Below, piece by piece: positions 57,189 through 64,000 of a DNA stretch of 64,000 nucleotides (positions are counted from its first letter, which is position 1; each line of letters begins with the position of its first letter). This stretch comes from Planctomycetota bacterium. GTDB taxonomy: Bacteria > Planctomycetota > UBA1135 > UBA2386. Both the position numbers and the translations under genes were made by a program. The stretch is from NCBI GenBank assembly GCA_019636245.1, contig JAHBXX010000024.1, positions 1 through 64,000 of the forward strand, written 5' to 3'. The notes under the pieces were generated by a model, which worked only from the letters and a program-made list of their open reading frames with translations, did not search any database and was not told where the DNA came from.

Positions 57189-59558
57189 ATGCGCCGCCTC
57201 GCCGTCGTCAGCCTGTTCGCCGCCGTCCTGTCCGCCCAGGCCCCAGACGACCGCCACGGCCGCTCGCGCCACGGCAACGCCTTCGACGAGGGCCCCCGCC
57301 AGGCCGCCTACCTGATGCCGGGCATGAGCGCGGCGGTGCACCTGCCGGTCGCGGACCTGTCGGGCGAGGCGCAGGCGTTCTTCGACCAGGGCGTCACCCA
57401 GCTGCACGGCTTCTGGTACTTCGAGGCGGAGCGCAGCTTCCGTCAGGTGGCGCGGCTGCAGCCGGACTGCGCGATGGCCTACTGGGGCATGGCGATGGCC
57501 AACGTCGAGCAGGCCCCGCGCGCCGCGGGCCTGATCGCCGAGGCGGTGCGCCACAGCGCCCACGTGCCGCGCGCCGAGCAGCTGTGGATCGACGCGTGGG
57601 CGAACTACTACCAGATCGACGCCGCCTGCCGCGACGAGCTGCGCGCGGACGACCCGGTGCGCGTGGCGCAGGCGGTGCAGGCGCTGGCCGCGAAGAACGC
57701 CAGCCGCGACGCCGCGGCGCTGCGCAAGCGGCTGATCAAGGACCTCGAGACGCTGGTCTACGAGTGTCCCGCCGACCTCGAGGCGAAGGCGTTCCTGGCG
57801 CTGCAGCACTGGCACAACGACGACTGGGGCCGCGGCATCCCGATCGGCGCGCACGCCGCCGTCGACGCGCTGCTGGAACTGGTGTTCCAGCGCGCGCCCG
57901 ACCATCCCGCGCACCACTACCGGATCCACCTCTGGGACGCCGAGCAGGCCGAGCGCGCGCTGCGGTCGGCGGCGGCGATCGGGCAGAGCGCGCCCGGCAT
58001 CGCCCACCAGTGGCACATGGCCAGCCACGTCTACCGGCGCCTGCACCGCCACGGCGCGGCGGCATGGCAGCAGGAGGCCAGCGCGCGCGTCGACCATGCC
58101 CACATGCAGCGCGACCGCGTGCTGCCGTTCCTGATCCACAACTACGGCCACAACCAGGCCTGGCTGTGCAGCAGCCTGTCGTGGCGCGGCGCCGTGACCG
58201 CGGCGCTCGCGGTCGCCCGCAACCTCGCCGAACTGCCGCGCCATCCGCGCTGGAACACGCTCGACGACGAGCAGCACATCGCCGCCGTGGCCCGCAGGCA
58301 GCTGGTGCAGATCTGCGAGGACCACGCGCTGTGGGCGATGGCCCGGCAGCTCGAGCGGGAGGGGTACCTGGAGCCGCAGGCGTCGGTGCGCGGCGAAGTG
58401 GCCCGCCTCGGCCTGCTCGGGCGCGCGGCGCTCCGCTGCGGCGACCGCGACGCCGGGGACCGCATCGCGGCCGAGGTCGAGGCGCTGCTGGCGAAGGCCC
58501 GGGCCGCGCGCGCCGCCGCCGTCGACGCCGCCGAGGCGGACGCGCTGGCGAAGCCGGACGCCAAGGCCAGGGTGCAGGAGGCGATGGCCGAAGCCGGCCG
58601 GGAGCCGACCGACCTGGTGCGCGCCGTGCTCGACCTGCAGCGCGAGCTGCGCGGCGAACGGCTGCTGGCCTGCGGCGAGGCGTCGGCGGCGGTGGCGCAG
58701 TTCGCGGCGATCGACGGCTTCCCGAAGACGCTGCTGGCCGACGCCTGGGTCGCGGCCGGCGAGCCGGGCAAGGCGATCGAACTGCTGGAACACGAGGTGG
58801 CGGAGCGGCCGTACCGGCTGCCGACGGCGGCACGGCTGCTGCTCGCCTGCCGGGCGGCCGCGTCGCCCGAGCCCGCCGCCCGCGCGGCCGAACTGGCGGC
58901 GCTGCTGCGCAGCGACCGGTTCGAGCTCCAGGCGCCGCCAAGCGGCGGGCTGGCCGCCGCGGCGGGCCTGCTCGCGCCGCCGCCGGCCGACGACGAGTCG
59001 TCGTCGGCGGGGACGGAGGCGGCGCGGCTGGCCACGTTCGGCCCGGACTTCGGCCCGCGGCCGCCGCTCGCCACGCTGGGGCCGGCCGCGTGGCGGCCGT
59101 TCGCCGCGCCCGACTTCGACCTGCCGTGCGCGAGCGGCGGTCGCCGTTCGCTCGCCGGCCAGCGTGGCCGTCCGGTGCTGATCGTCTGCTACCTGGGCTT
59201 CGGCTGCCTGCACTGCGTGCAGCAGCTGGAGGCGCTGTCGCCGCGGGCGGACGATTTCGCCGCCGCCGGCATCGACGTGCTGGCGATCGGCAACGAGCCG
59301 GTGGCAGCGGTCGCCGGACACCTCGCCGGGCCGGACGCGGCCGCGTTCGCGTTCCCGCTGCTCGCCGACCCCGACCTCGCTTCATTCCGCGCTTTCGGCT
59401 GCCACGACGACTTCGAGGCGATCCCCCTGCACGGCACCTTCCTGGTCGACGCCGCCGGCCGCGTGCGCTGGCAGGACATCGGCGCCGAGCCGTTCACCCG
59501 GTTCGACTGGCTGCTGGCCGAGGCTCGCCGACTGCTGGCGCTGCCGGCGGCCGACTGA
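57189..59558 (+). CDS. Exported TPR-like protein fused to a thioredoxin-fold redoxin domain
   Basis: A 789-residue exported protein (signal peptide ends AAVLSA|Q). The N-terminal part has a TPR-like block: AQAFFDQGVTQLHGFWYFEA, then ERSFRQVARLQPDCAMAYWG, and a His-rich QHWHNDDWGRGIPIGAHAAV region. A Glu/Ala helical middle follows. The C-terminal 150 residues are an AhpC/TSA or TlpA-like redoxin: FDLPCASGGRRSL, then VCYLGFGCLHCVQQLEALSP with a CxxC, and GTFLVDAAGRVRWQDIGAEP. It could act as a periplasmic thiol oxidoreductase. Its last 65 nt overlap the convergent gene. Confidence 0.85.
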   Translation: MRRLAVVSLFAAVLSAQAPDDRHGRSRHGNAFDEGPRQAAYLMPGMSAAVHLPVADLSGEAQAFFDQGVTQLHGFWYFEAERSFRQVARLQPDCAMAYWGMAMANVEQAPRAAGLIAEAVRHSAHVPRAEQLWIDAWANYYQIDAACRDELRADDPVRVAQAVQALAAKNASRDAAALRKRLIKDLETLVYECPADLEAKAFLALQHWHNDDWGRGIPIGAHAAVDALLELVFQRAPDHPAHHYRIHLWDAEQAERALRSAAAIGQSAPGIAHQWHMASHVYRRLHRHGAAAWQQEASARVDHAHMQRDRVLPFLIHNYGHNQAWLCSSLSWRGAVTAALAVARNLAELPRHPRWNTLDDEQHIAAVARRQLVQICEDHALWAMARQLEREGYLEPQASVRGEVARLGLLGRAALRCGDRDAGDRIAAEVEALLAKARAARAAAVDAAEADALAKPDAKARVQEAMAEAGREPTDLVRAVLDLQRELRGERLLACGEASAAVAQFAAIDGFPKTLLADAWVAAGEPGKAIELLEHEVAERPYRLPTAARLLLACRAAASPEPAARAAELAALLRSDRFELQAPPSGGLAAAAGLLAPPPADDESSSAGTEAARLATFGPDFGPRPPLATLGPAAWRPFAAPDFDLPCASGGRRSLAGQRGRPVLIVCYLGFGCLHCVQQLEALSPRADDFAAAGIDVLAIGNEPVAAVAGHLAGPDAAAFAFPLLADPDLASFRAFGCHDDFEAIPLHGTFLVDAAGRVRWQDIGAEPFTRFDWLLAEARRLLALPAAD

Positions 59559-61029
59559 GCGTGGCCGCGCGGGCGATGCCGCGCAGCATGCCGGCGAACA
59601 CATAGGCGTGCAGCGGCAGCACCGCGTACCAGTAGGCCAGGCCGAGCAGGCCGCGGGGTCGGAAGCGCGCCGTCTGCACCAGCAGGGCCGCGTCGGGGCC
59701 CTGCGCGTGCACTTCGAACTCGAGCGTGGCCTGGCCTGGCAGCTTCATCTCGGCGACCAGACGCAGCCGGTGCGGCGGGGACGCCTCGAGCACGCGCCAG
59801 AAGTCGAGCGCATCGCCGAAGCGCAGCTCCTCCGGATCCCGGCGACCGCGCCGCGAGCCGGGGCCGCCGACCAGCTTGTCGAGCGCGCCGCGCAGCCGCC
59901 ACAGCCAGTCGCCGGCATGCCAGCCGTTGGCGCCGCCGAGGCGGCTCACCGCCGCGAACACCGCCGCGGCCGGCGCCGCGACCCGGACGGAGCGAGCGTC
60001 CTCGAACACCTTGCCGCCGGCCCAGGCCGGGTCGCCGGGCACCGCGCCGGCGTCGTGCCACGACGTCTCGGGCCGGGCAGCCACCGCCCGGGCGATGGCC
60101 TCCTCGACCGGCAGCAGGCGTTGCGGCAGCAGTCGCTGCGCGTCGTCGTTGCGGCAGACCATGCGGTTGCGCAGGCCCTCGGCCAGCGGCCGGGCGATGC
60201 GGGCGCCGACGGGGGTCACCAGGTGCACCCAGAACGAACTCAGCCGCGGGGTCAGCACCGGCACGGGCACGATCCGGCGCCGCCGCAGGCCGAGCGCGCG
60301 GGCGGTCGCCTGCAGCAGGTCGCGGTAGCTGACGACGTCCGGGCCGCCGATGTCGAGCGTCCGGCCGCAGGTGCGCGGCTCGTCGAGGCAGGCGACCAGG
60401 TAGTGCAGCACGTTCTCGATCGCGATCGGCTGCGACTCGGTCTCGACCCAGCGCGGCGTCACCATGCACGGCAACCGCTCCACGAGGTAGCGCAGGATCT
60501 CGAACGAGGCCGAACCGGAGCCGATCAGCATCGCGGCGCGGAACGTCGTCACCGGCACGCCGCCGGCGGCGAGGCTGTGCTCGACCTCGCGCCGCGAGCG
60601 CAGATGGGGGCTGAGGTCGGGGCCGAGTTCGCCGAGGCCGCCGAGGTAGACGATGCGCTGCACGCCCGTTGCCGCCGCCGCCCGGCCGAACGACTCGGCC
60701 AGCGCGTGGTCGCGCGCGGCGAAGCCCCTGCCGGCCACCGCCATGCTGTGGATCAGGTAGTAGGCGACTTCGGCGCCGGCCAGCGCCGCGCCTAGCGCCT
60801 CTGCGTCGCTGCCGTCCCACGCCCAGGCAGTGACGGCGGGCGCCGGCGGCAGGCCGCGCCCCGCCAGCTTGCGCGGGTCGCGCACGAGGCACCGCACCTG
60901 GTGGCCGGCCGCGGCCAGCCGCCGCACCAGCCGGCCGCCGACGTAGCCGGTCGCGCCGGCGATGGCGATCGGGCGCGCCCGCGGCGCGGGCGTGGCCGCG
61001 GCAGCCGTCGTCCTCGCATCGACCGACAT
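59494..61029 (-). CDS. NAD(P)-binding SDR-like protein with DUF2867 domain
   Basis: A 511-residue two-domain protein. The N-terminal Rossmann domain (about 20-310) has the atypical-SDR motif IAGATGYVGGRLVRRLAAAG, YYLIHSMAVAGRGF, IVYLGGLGE and FRAAMLIGSGSASFEILRYL. The C-terminal DUF2867 domain (about 325-490) holds ANGWHAGDWLWRLRGALDKL, LRLVAEMKLPGQATLEFEV and RPRGLLGLAYWYAVLPLH, where a hydrophobic patch suggests membrane or ligand contact. Function of this common fusion is unknown. It runs 65 nt into the opposing gene. Divergent from the nucleotidyltransferase at 61158. Confidence 0.85.
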   Translation of the reverse strand: MSVDARTTAAAATPAPRARPIAIAGATGYVGGRLVRRLAAAGHQVRCLVRDPRKLAGRGLPPAPAVTAWAWDGSDAEALGAALAGAEVAYYLIHSMAVAGRGFAARDHALAESFGRAAAATGVQRIVYLGGLGELGPDLSPHLRSRREVEHSLAAGGVPVTTFRAAMLIGSGSASFEILRYLVERLPCMVTPRWVETESQPIAIENVLHYLVACLDEPRTCGRTLDIGGPDVVSYRDLLQATARALGLRRRRIVPVPVLTPRLSSFWVHLVTPVGARIARPLAEGLRNRMVCRNDDAQRLLPQRLLPVEEAIARAVAARPETSWHDAGAVPGDPAWAGGKVFEDARSVRVAAPAAAVFAAVSRLGGANGWHAGDWLWRLRGALDKLVGGPGSRRGRRDPEELRFGDALDFWRVLEASPPHRLRLVAEMKLPGQATLEFEVHAQGPDAALLVQTARFRPRGLLGLAYWYAVLPLHAYVFAGMLRGIARAATLSRPPAAPAVGEPRPAASRTG

Positions 61030-61089
61030 GGCCGGGTCTTCGCTGCGGCGCCGCCGCAGATGCAACGTGGCGAAGTGTCCGAACGTCCG

Positions 61090-61118
61090 TTGCCGCCGGC
61101 ACCTCCGCGTGGCATCCT
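61090..61118 (+). promoter_or_regulatory. Promoter TTGCCG-N17-CATCCT
   Basis: Clean 17-bp spacing, 39 nt before the TTG start at 61158, in the divergent region. Confidence 0.6.
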
Positions 61119-61157
61119 TCGCCGCCTTCCGCTTCCCGCGACTCCCGGAGGTCCCAT

Positions 61158-61670
61158 TTGGTCGTCGTTCCGCGCCGCCAGCGATCCAAGGACAAGGTCG
61201 TCACCGACCGGCGCAGCCTCGCCGCGATCCTTTCCGGTCTGCGCGCCAGCGGCAAGGTCGTGGTGCTCACCAATGGCGTCTTCGACCTGCTGCACGTCGG
61301 CCACACCCGATGCCTCGAGGATGCCCGTTCGCGCGGCGACCTGCTGGTGGTCGCGCTCAACACCGACAAGTCGGCCGAGGCGCTGAAGGGCAAGGGCCAC
61401 CCGGTGGTGCCGCTGGAGGAGCGCATGGAGGTGCTCGCGGCGCTGGCGTTCGTCGACTACGTGACCGCCTTCGAGGAGGCGACCGCCGACGCGCTGCTCG
61501 AGCAGCTCAAGCCCTCGCTCTACGCCAAGGGCACCGACTACACGCTGAAGACGCTGCCCGAGAAGGACACGCTGAAGCAGCACGACATCAAGGCCGTGTT
61601 CGTCGGTGACAAGAAGTCGCACTCGTCGAGCAAGCTCATCCAGCGCATCCGCAAGCGCAAGTTCGACTGA
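61158..61670 (+). CDS. Heptose-1-phosphate adenylyltransferase-like nucleotidyltransferase
   Basis: A 170-residue stand-alone RfaE domain-II-like enzyme. LTNGVFDLLHVGHTRCLEDA carries the HxGH nucleotidyltransferase motif; VVALNTDKSAEALKGKGHPV and FVDYVTAFEEATADALLEQL follow the family closely. The C-terminal STT-type motif is replaced by SHSSSKLIQRI. No ATG is available; a TTG at 61158 is placed 5 nt after GGAGGT. It may duplicate the HldE C-terminal activity or act on another sugar or glycerol phosphate. Confidence 0.85.
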   Translation: MVVVPRRQRSKDKVVTDRRSLAAILSGLRASGKVVVLTNGVFDLLHVGHTRCLEDARSRGDLLVVALNTDKSAEALKGKGHPVVPLEERMEVLAALAFVDYVTAFEEATADALLEQLKPSLYAKGTDYTLKTLPEKDTLKQHDIKAVFVGDKKSHSSSKLIQRIRKRKFD

Positions 61671-61686
61671 TGCCCTGGCGTCCGGG

Positions 61687-62349
61687 TCAGGCGACCTCGA
61701 CCCCGAACGCGCCCCAGTAGCCGTCGGCGCCCTCGCGCCGCAGCGCCGCGGGCTCGCCGTAGCCGAACAGGCAGGCGATCGTGCGCAGGCCGGCCGCCTT
61801 CGCCGCGCGCAGGTCCTGCACGCCGTCGCCGACCATCGTGGCGCCGGCCGCCGCTCCGCCGCAGCGCTGCAGCGCCAGCCGCAGCGGGGCCGGGTCGGGC
61901 TTCCTCTGCGGCAGCGTGTCGCCGCCGACGACCACCGGCAGCAGGTCGGCGAGGCCGAGGTGGCGCACGATCGGCACCGCGAACCGTTCCGGCTTGTTGG
62001 TGACGACGGCCAGCGGGTGGGCCGCGGCGTGCAGCCGCTCGAGGTGCTCGCGCACGCCGGGGAAGGCCCGCACGTGCACGATGCACTGCGTCCGGTGGTG
62101 TTCGACGTAGGCCGCGAACGCCGCCGCGAGGGCGCGCTCGCGCGCGGCGGCGTCCGCGGGCAGCACGTCGCCGAGCGCGCGCTCGACCAGCTTGCGCGCG
62201 CCGTCGCCGATGAAGGCGCGCACGGTGGCGTCGGGCAGCGGTGCGAGGCCGTGCCGGCTGCGCACGTGGTTCGTGCTGGCGGCGAGGTCCGCCAGCGTGT
62301 CGGCGAGGGTGCCGTCGAGGTCGAACAGGAACGGAGGCGGTGCTGGCAC
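61687..62349 (-). CDS. HAD-superfamily phosphatase (phosphoglycolate phosphatase-like)
   Basis: A 220-residue HAD hydrolase. Motif I is FLFDLDGTLADT at residues 7-18, motif II AVVTNKP near 112, motif III Lys in LPQRKPDP near 146, and motif IV MVGDGVQDLRAAKAAG near 168. The cap with FIGDGARKLVERALG is typical of Gph. It would hydrolyse 2-phosphoglycolate or a sugar phosphate. GTG start, 6 nt after a TATACC box shared with the divergent lipoprotein gene. Confidence 0.9.
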   Translation of the reverse strand: MPAPPPFLFDLDGTLADTLADLAASTNHVRSRHGLAPLPDATVRAFIGDGARKLVERALGDVLPADAAARERALAAAFAAYVEHHRTQCIVHVRAFPGVREHLERLHAAAHPLAVVTNKPERFAVPIVRHLGLADLLPVVVGGDTLPQRKPDPAPLRLALQRCGGAAAGATMVGDGVQDLRAAKAAGLRTIACLFGYGEPAALRREGADGYWGAFGVEVA

Positions 62350-62355
62350 GGCGTC

Positions 62356-62363
62356 GGTATACT
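62356..62363. promoter_or_regulatory. Shared TATA core: overlapping divergent -10 boxes
   Basis: GGTATACT reads TATACT on the plus strand (10 nt before ATG 62374) and TATACC on the minus strand (6 nt before GTG 62349). The whole intergenic space is 24 bp. Confidence 0.6.
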
Positions 62364-62373
62364 CCCGCCCCCG

Positions 62374-62820
62374 ATGAAGTCCGCCGCCCGCGTCGTGCCC
62401 CTGCTGCTGTCGTTCGCCGCCTGCGGCACGATCACCGACTGGCGGGAGCTGCGTTCGGCGCCGATGAAGTACGCCGACTGCTACGACGGCCTGGTGTTCA
62501 TCGCCCAGCGGGACGGCTTCAGCGCCGATTCGCTCGCCTGCGACCGCGGGCTCGGGACCTGGCAGTCGCGCTGGCGCGAGCGGCAGATCGGCCTCGGCCG
62601 TCCCGGCCGCTACCGGTTGCGCGCCGAGGTGCTGATCGACGAGGGCTCCGACCAGGCCGGGTGGCCGATCCGCTACGTCATCGAGCAGCAGAAGGTGAAG
62701 GACCTGCGCCAGTCGCTGCAGCCCCAGGAGGGGGACTGGTCGCCCGACGGCCAGGATCGCGAGCGCGAGGCGATCCTCGGCGAGAAGCTGGTGCGACGTC
62801 TGGCGCCGAAGTCGACGTGA
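62374..62820 (+). CDS. Small lipoprotein, 148 aa
   Basis: MKSAARVVPLLLSFAAC is a lipoprotein signal with Cys17. The mature part reads GTITDWRELRSAPMKYADCY, DRGLGTWQSRWRERQIGLGR and a YRLRAEVLIDEGSDQAGWPI beta segment, ending in a charged helix. No family recognised. Transcribed from the shared divergent -10. Confidence 0.7.
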   Translation: MKSAARVVPLLLSFAACGTITDWRELRSAPMKYADCYDGLVFIAQRDGFSADSLACDRGLGTWQSRWRERQIGLGRPGRYRLRAEVLIDEGSDQAGWPIRYVIEQQKVKDLRQSLQPQEGDWSPDGQDREREAILGEKLVRRLAPKST

Positions 62821-62898
62821 CCGCGAGGCCCGCGGCGGGCAGCGTGGCGCCGGTGGCACCGGCGGACTCGAACCCTGCCTGTCGGCGCCGTTCGGGCT

Positions 62899-62927
62899 TT
62901 GCTTGCCGGCCCGCCTTCGCCGATCCT
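62899..62927 (+). promoter_or_regulatory. Candidate promoter TTGCTT-N17-GATCCT
   Basis: 17-bp spacing, 35 nt before the glycosyltransferase ATG at 62963. Confidence 0.4.
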
Positions 62928-62962
62928 CTGCCGGGAGCCCACCCGCGGCGCCGGGTGTCCGC

Positions 62963-64000
62963 ATGGCCGAGCTGTCCGTACTGATCGTCAACTACAACAC
63001 CTGGCGCGAGTGCGCGGCGGCGATCGCCTCGCTGCGCCAGCACCGGCCGACGCGCGCCGACGGCACGCCGATGCCGTTCGAGTGCATCGTCGTCGACAAC
63101 CTGTCGCCGCGGCGCAGCGACGCCGAGATCGCCGCCGTCGAGCGCGAGCTGCGCCTCTGCGGCGAGCAGCAGGGCGACCCGGCGGCCGGCCGGCTGGTGC
63201 TGCACACCGAGAACGGCGGCTACAGCAAGGGCATGAACCTGGCGTTCGGCCACAGCCGCGGCCGCTGGATCCTGGTCAGCAACCCCGACGTGGTCTTCAC
63301 CGCGGGCCTGATCGACGCGCTGCTGCGGCACCTCGAGCGCAACCCGGGGACCGGCTGCGCGGTACCGAAGGGGTTCTGGGATCCCGGCCTCGAGGGCCAC
63401 CTGCCGCCGAACACGCTGCCGACCTTGCGGGACGTGGCGCTGACGACGCTCGGCGAGTTCTCGCCGCGGCTGTCGCACTGGTACCGGCGCCGGCTGCAGA
63501 AGTCCTGGGTGCGGGTGTGGACGGCGCAGCGGCCGGTGCCCCTGCCGATGATGTCGGGCTGCCTGTTCCTGATCGGCCGCGACTTCTTCGATGCGGTCGG
63601 CCGGTTCGACGAGCGCTACCCGCTCTACTACGAGGACACCGACCTGTCGCTGACGATCCGTCGGGCGGGTCGGGCCGTCGTGCAGGTGCCCGACGCCCAC
63701 TTCGTGCACCTCGTCAACCGCTCGGGCATGACCGACGTCGGCACGATGACGTCGCGCCACGACGTGAGCCGCGCGCTCTACTACCGCAAGTGGTACGGCC
63801 GCCTCGGCGCCTGGACGCTGGCGTGGTCGCGCTGGCTGCTGCGCGACCCGCGGCTCGCGCGCTGGAAGCGGCCGCCGTCGCCGGGCCCGGTCGAGGACCT
63901 CGGCGAGAGCGTCGAGCGGCCGGTGATCCGGCTGCCGCGGCACTGCGACCGCTACCTGCTGCTGCTGTCGCTGGATGCGCGCGGCTACCTGTCCGGCGGC
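62963..64000 (+). CDS. Family 2 glycosyltransferase, C-terminus cut by the window end
   Basis: 346 codons are visible and the frame runs off the window. The GT-A fold is clear: SVLIVNYNTWRECAAAIASL at the N-terminus, ECIVVDNLSPRRSDAEI, the NGGYSKGMNLAFGHSRGRWI strand, the Asp-containing LVSNPDVVFT metal site, and LYYEDTDLSLTIRRAGRAVV with the catalytic-type ED-x-D. The pattern fits rhamnosyl- or other envelope/O-antigen transferases. It may start an envelope-glycan cluster continuing beyond the window. Confidence 0.93.
   Translation, partial: MAELSVLIVNYNTWRECAAAIASLRQHRPTRADGTPMPFECIVVDNLSPRRSDAEIAAVERELRLCGEQQGDPAAGRLVLHTENGGYSKGMNLAFGHSRGRWILVSNPDVVFTAGLIDALLRHLERNPGTGCAVPKGFWDPGLEGHLPPNTLPTLRDVALTTLGEFSPRLSHWYRRRLQKSWVRVWTAQRPVPLPMMSGCLFLIGRDFFDAVGRFDERYPLYYEDTDLSLTIRRAGRAVVQVPDAHFVHLVNRSGMTDVGTMTSRHDVSRALYYRKWYGRLGAWTLAWSRWLLRDPRLARWKRPPSPGPVEDLGESVERPVIRLPRHCDRYLLLLSLDARGYLSGG

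Noticed and set aside
62846-62900. tRNA-like GGCGGACTCGAACC stretch (T-loop on the minus strand)
   Set aside because: The bases flanking TTCGAGT do not form a 5-bp T-stem, and no acceptor or anticodon stem could be built.

Overview
The window is about 64 kb of very GC-rich bacterial chromosome with no rRNA, tRNA, CRISPR array or insertion sequence that I could recognise. The gene set points to a planctomycete-type bacterium, probably one of the deep, poorly studied lineages. The evidence is an ECF sigma factor directly followed by a serine/threonine kinase with a membrane anchor and TPR tail, many large exported proteins of unknown function, a secreted beta-propeller/di-haem protein, an exported protein built from 47-residue repeats, and heptose (HldE) genes indicating a Gram-negative envelope. 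This assignment is inference; no marker rRNA is present.

Layout. 1-8.2 kb: the 3' end of dnaX, a radical SAM/SPASM protein, a beta-propeller di-haem cytochrome, then ybaB, recR and hrpB. 8.2-15.1 kb: a duplicated DUF1579 protein, rpoN (sigma-54) with an apparently frameshifted partner, truA, an exported protein and an rRNA methyltransferase. 15.2-22.9 kb: an exported DnaJ-type zinc-finger protein, a triple-domain HtrA-like protease, an exported CAP-like protein and an isopropylmalate-type dehydrogenase. 23-27 kb: an exported coiled-coil protein with a strong terminator, an orphan hydantoinase B, a lipoprotein and a TPR-like protein. 27.3-36.3 kb: housekeeping genes purA, uppS-cdsA, phoH-ybeY, a FliA-like sigma factor and lysA, followed by a lipoprotein, a NifU-like protein and a sigma-54 activator. 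36.4-44.5 kb: ECF sigma/kinase pair, an MddA-type methanethiol methyltransferase behind a structured leader, an exported protein, an unexplained 400-bp intergenic element and glpK. 44.6-51.4 kb: lon, nth, a SUFU-domain protein, DUF1289, a deoxyhypusine-synthase-like protein and hldE. 51.5-64 kb: the repeat protein, an exported M24 peptidase, a PH-like membrane protein, an acyltransferase, an exported redoxin fusion, an SDR/DUF2867 protein, a second heptose-type nucleotidyltransferase, a HAD phosphatase, a lipoprotein and a truncated family 2 glycosyltransferase.

Window-wide patterns are the main result. First, all eleven recognisable signal-peptidase-I signal peptides end in xxA|Q, usually LxA|Q, so every mature protein would begin with glutamine. 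This resembles the Q-rule known from Bacteroidetes. Second, a -10-like hexamer (consensus TANNCT, often with a TTGCNN or TTYGNN box 17-18 bp upstream) lies only 6-11 nt before many start codons, implying mostly leaderless mRNAs for first genes. Operon-internal genes instead use stop/start overlaps or Shine-Dalgarno sites. Two divergent gene pairs share overlapping -10 boxes. Two genes, a sigma factor and uppS, are preceded by 25-codon leader ORFs that overlap their start codons.

Coding calls rest on reading frames, motifs and start-site context. Function names rest on remembered family motifs, with no database search.
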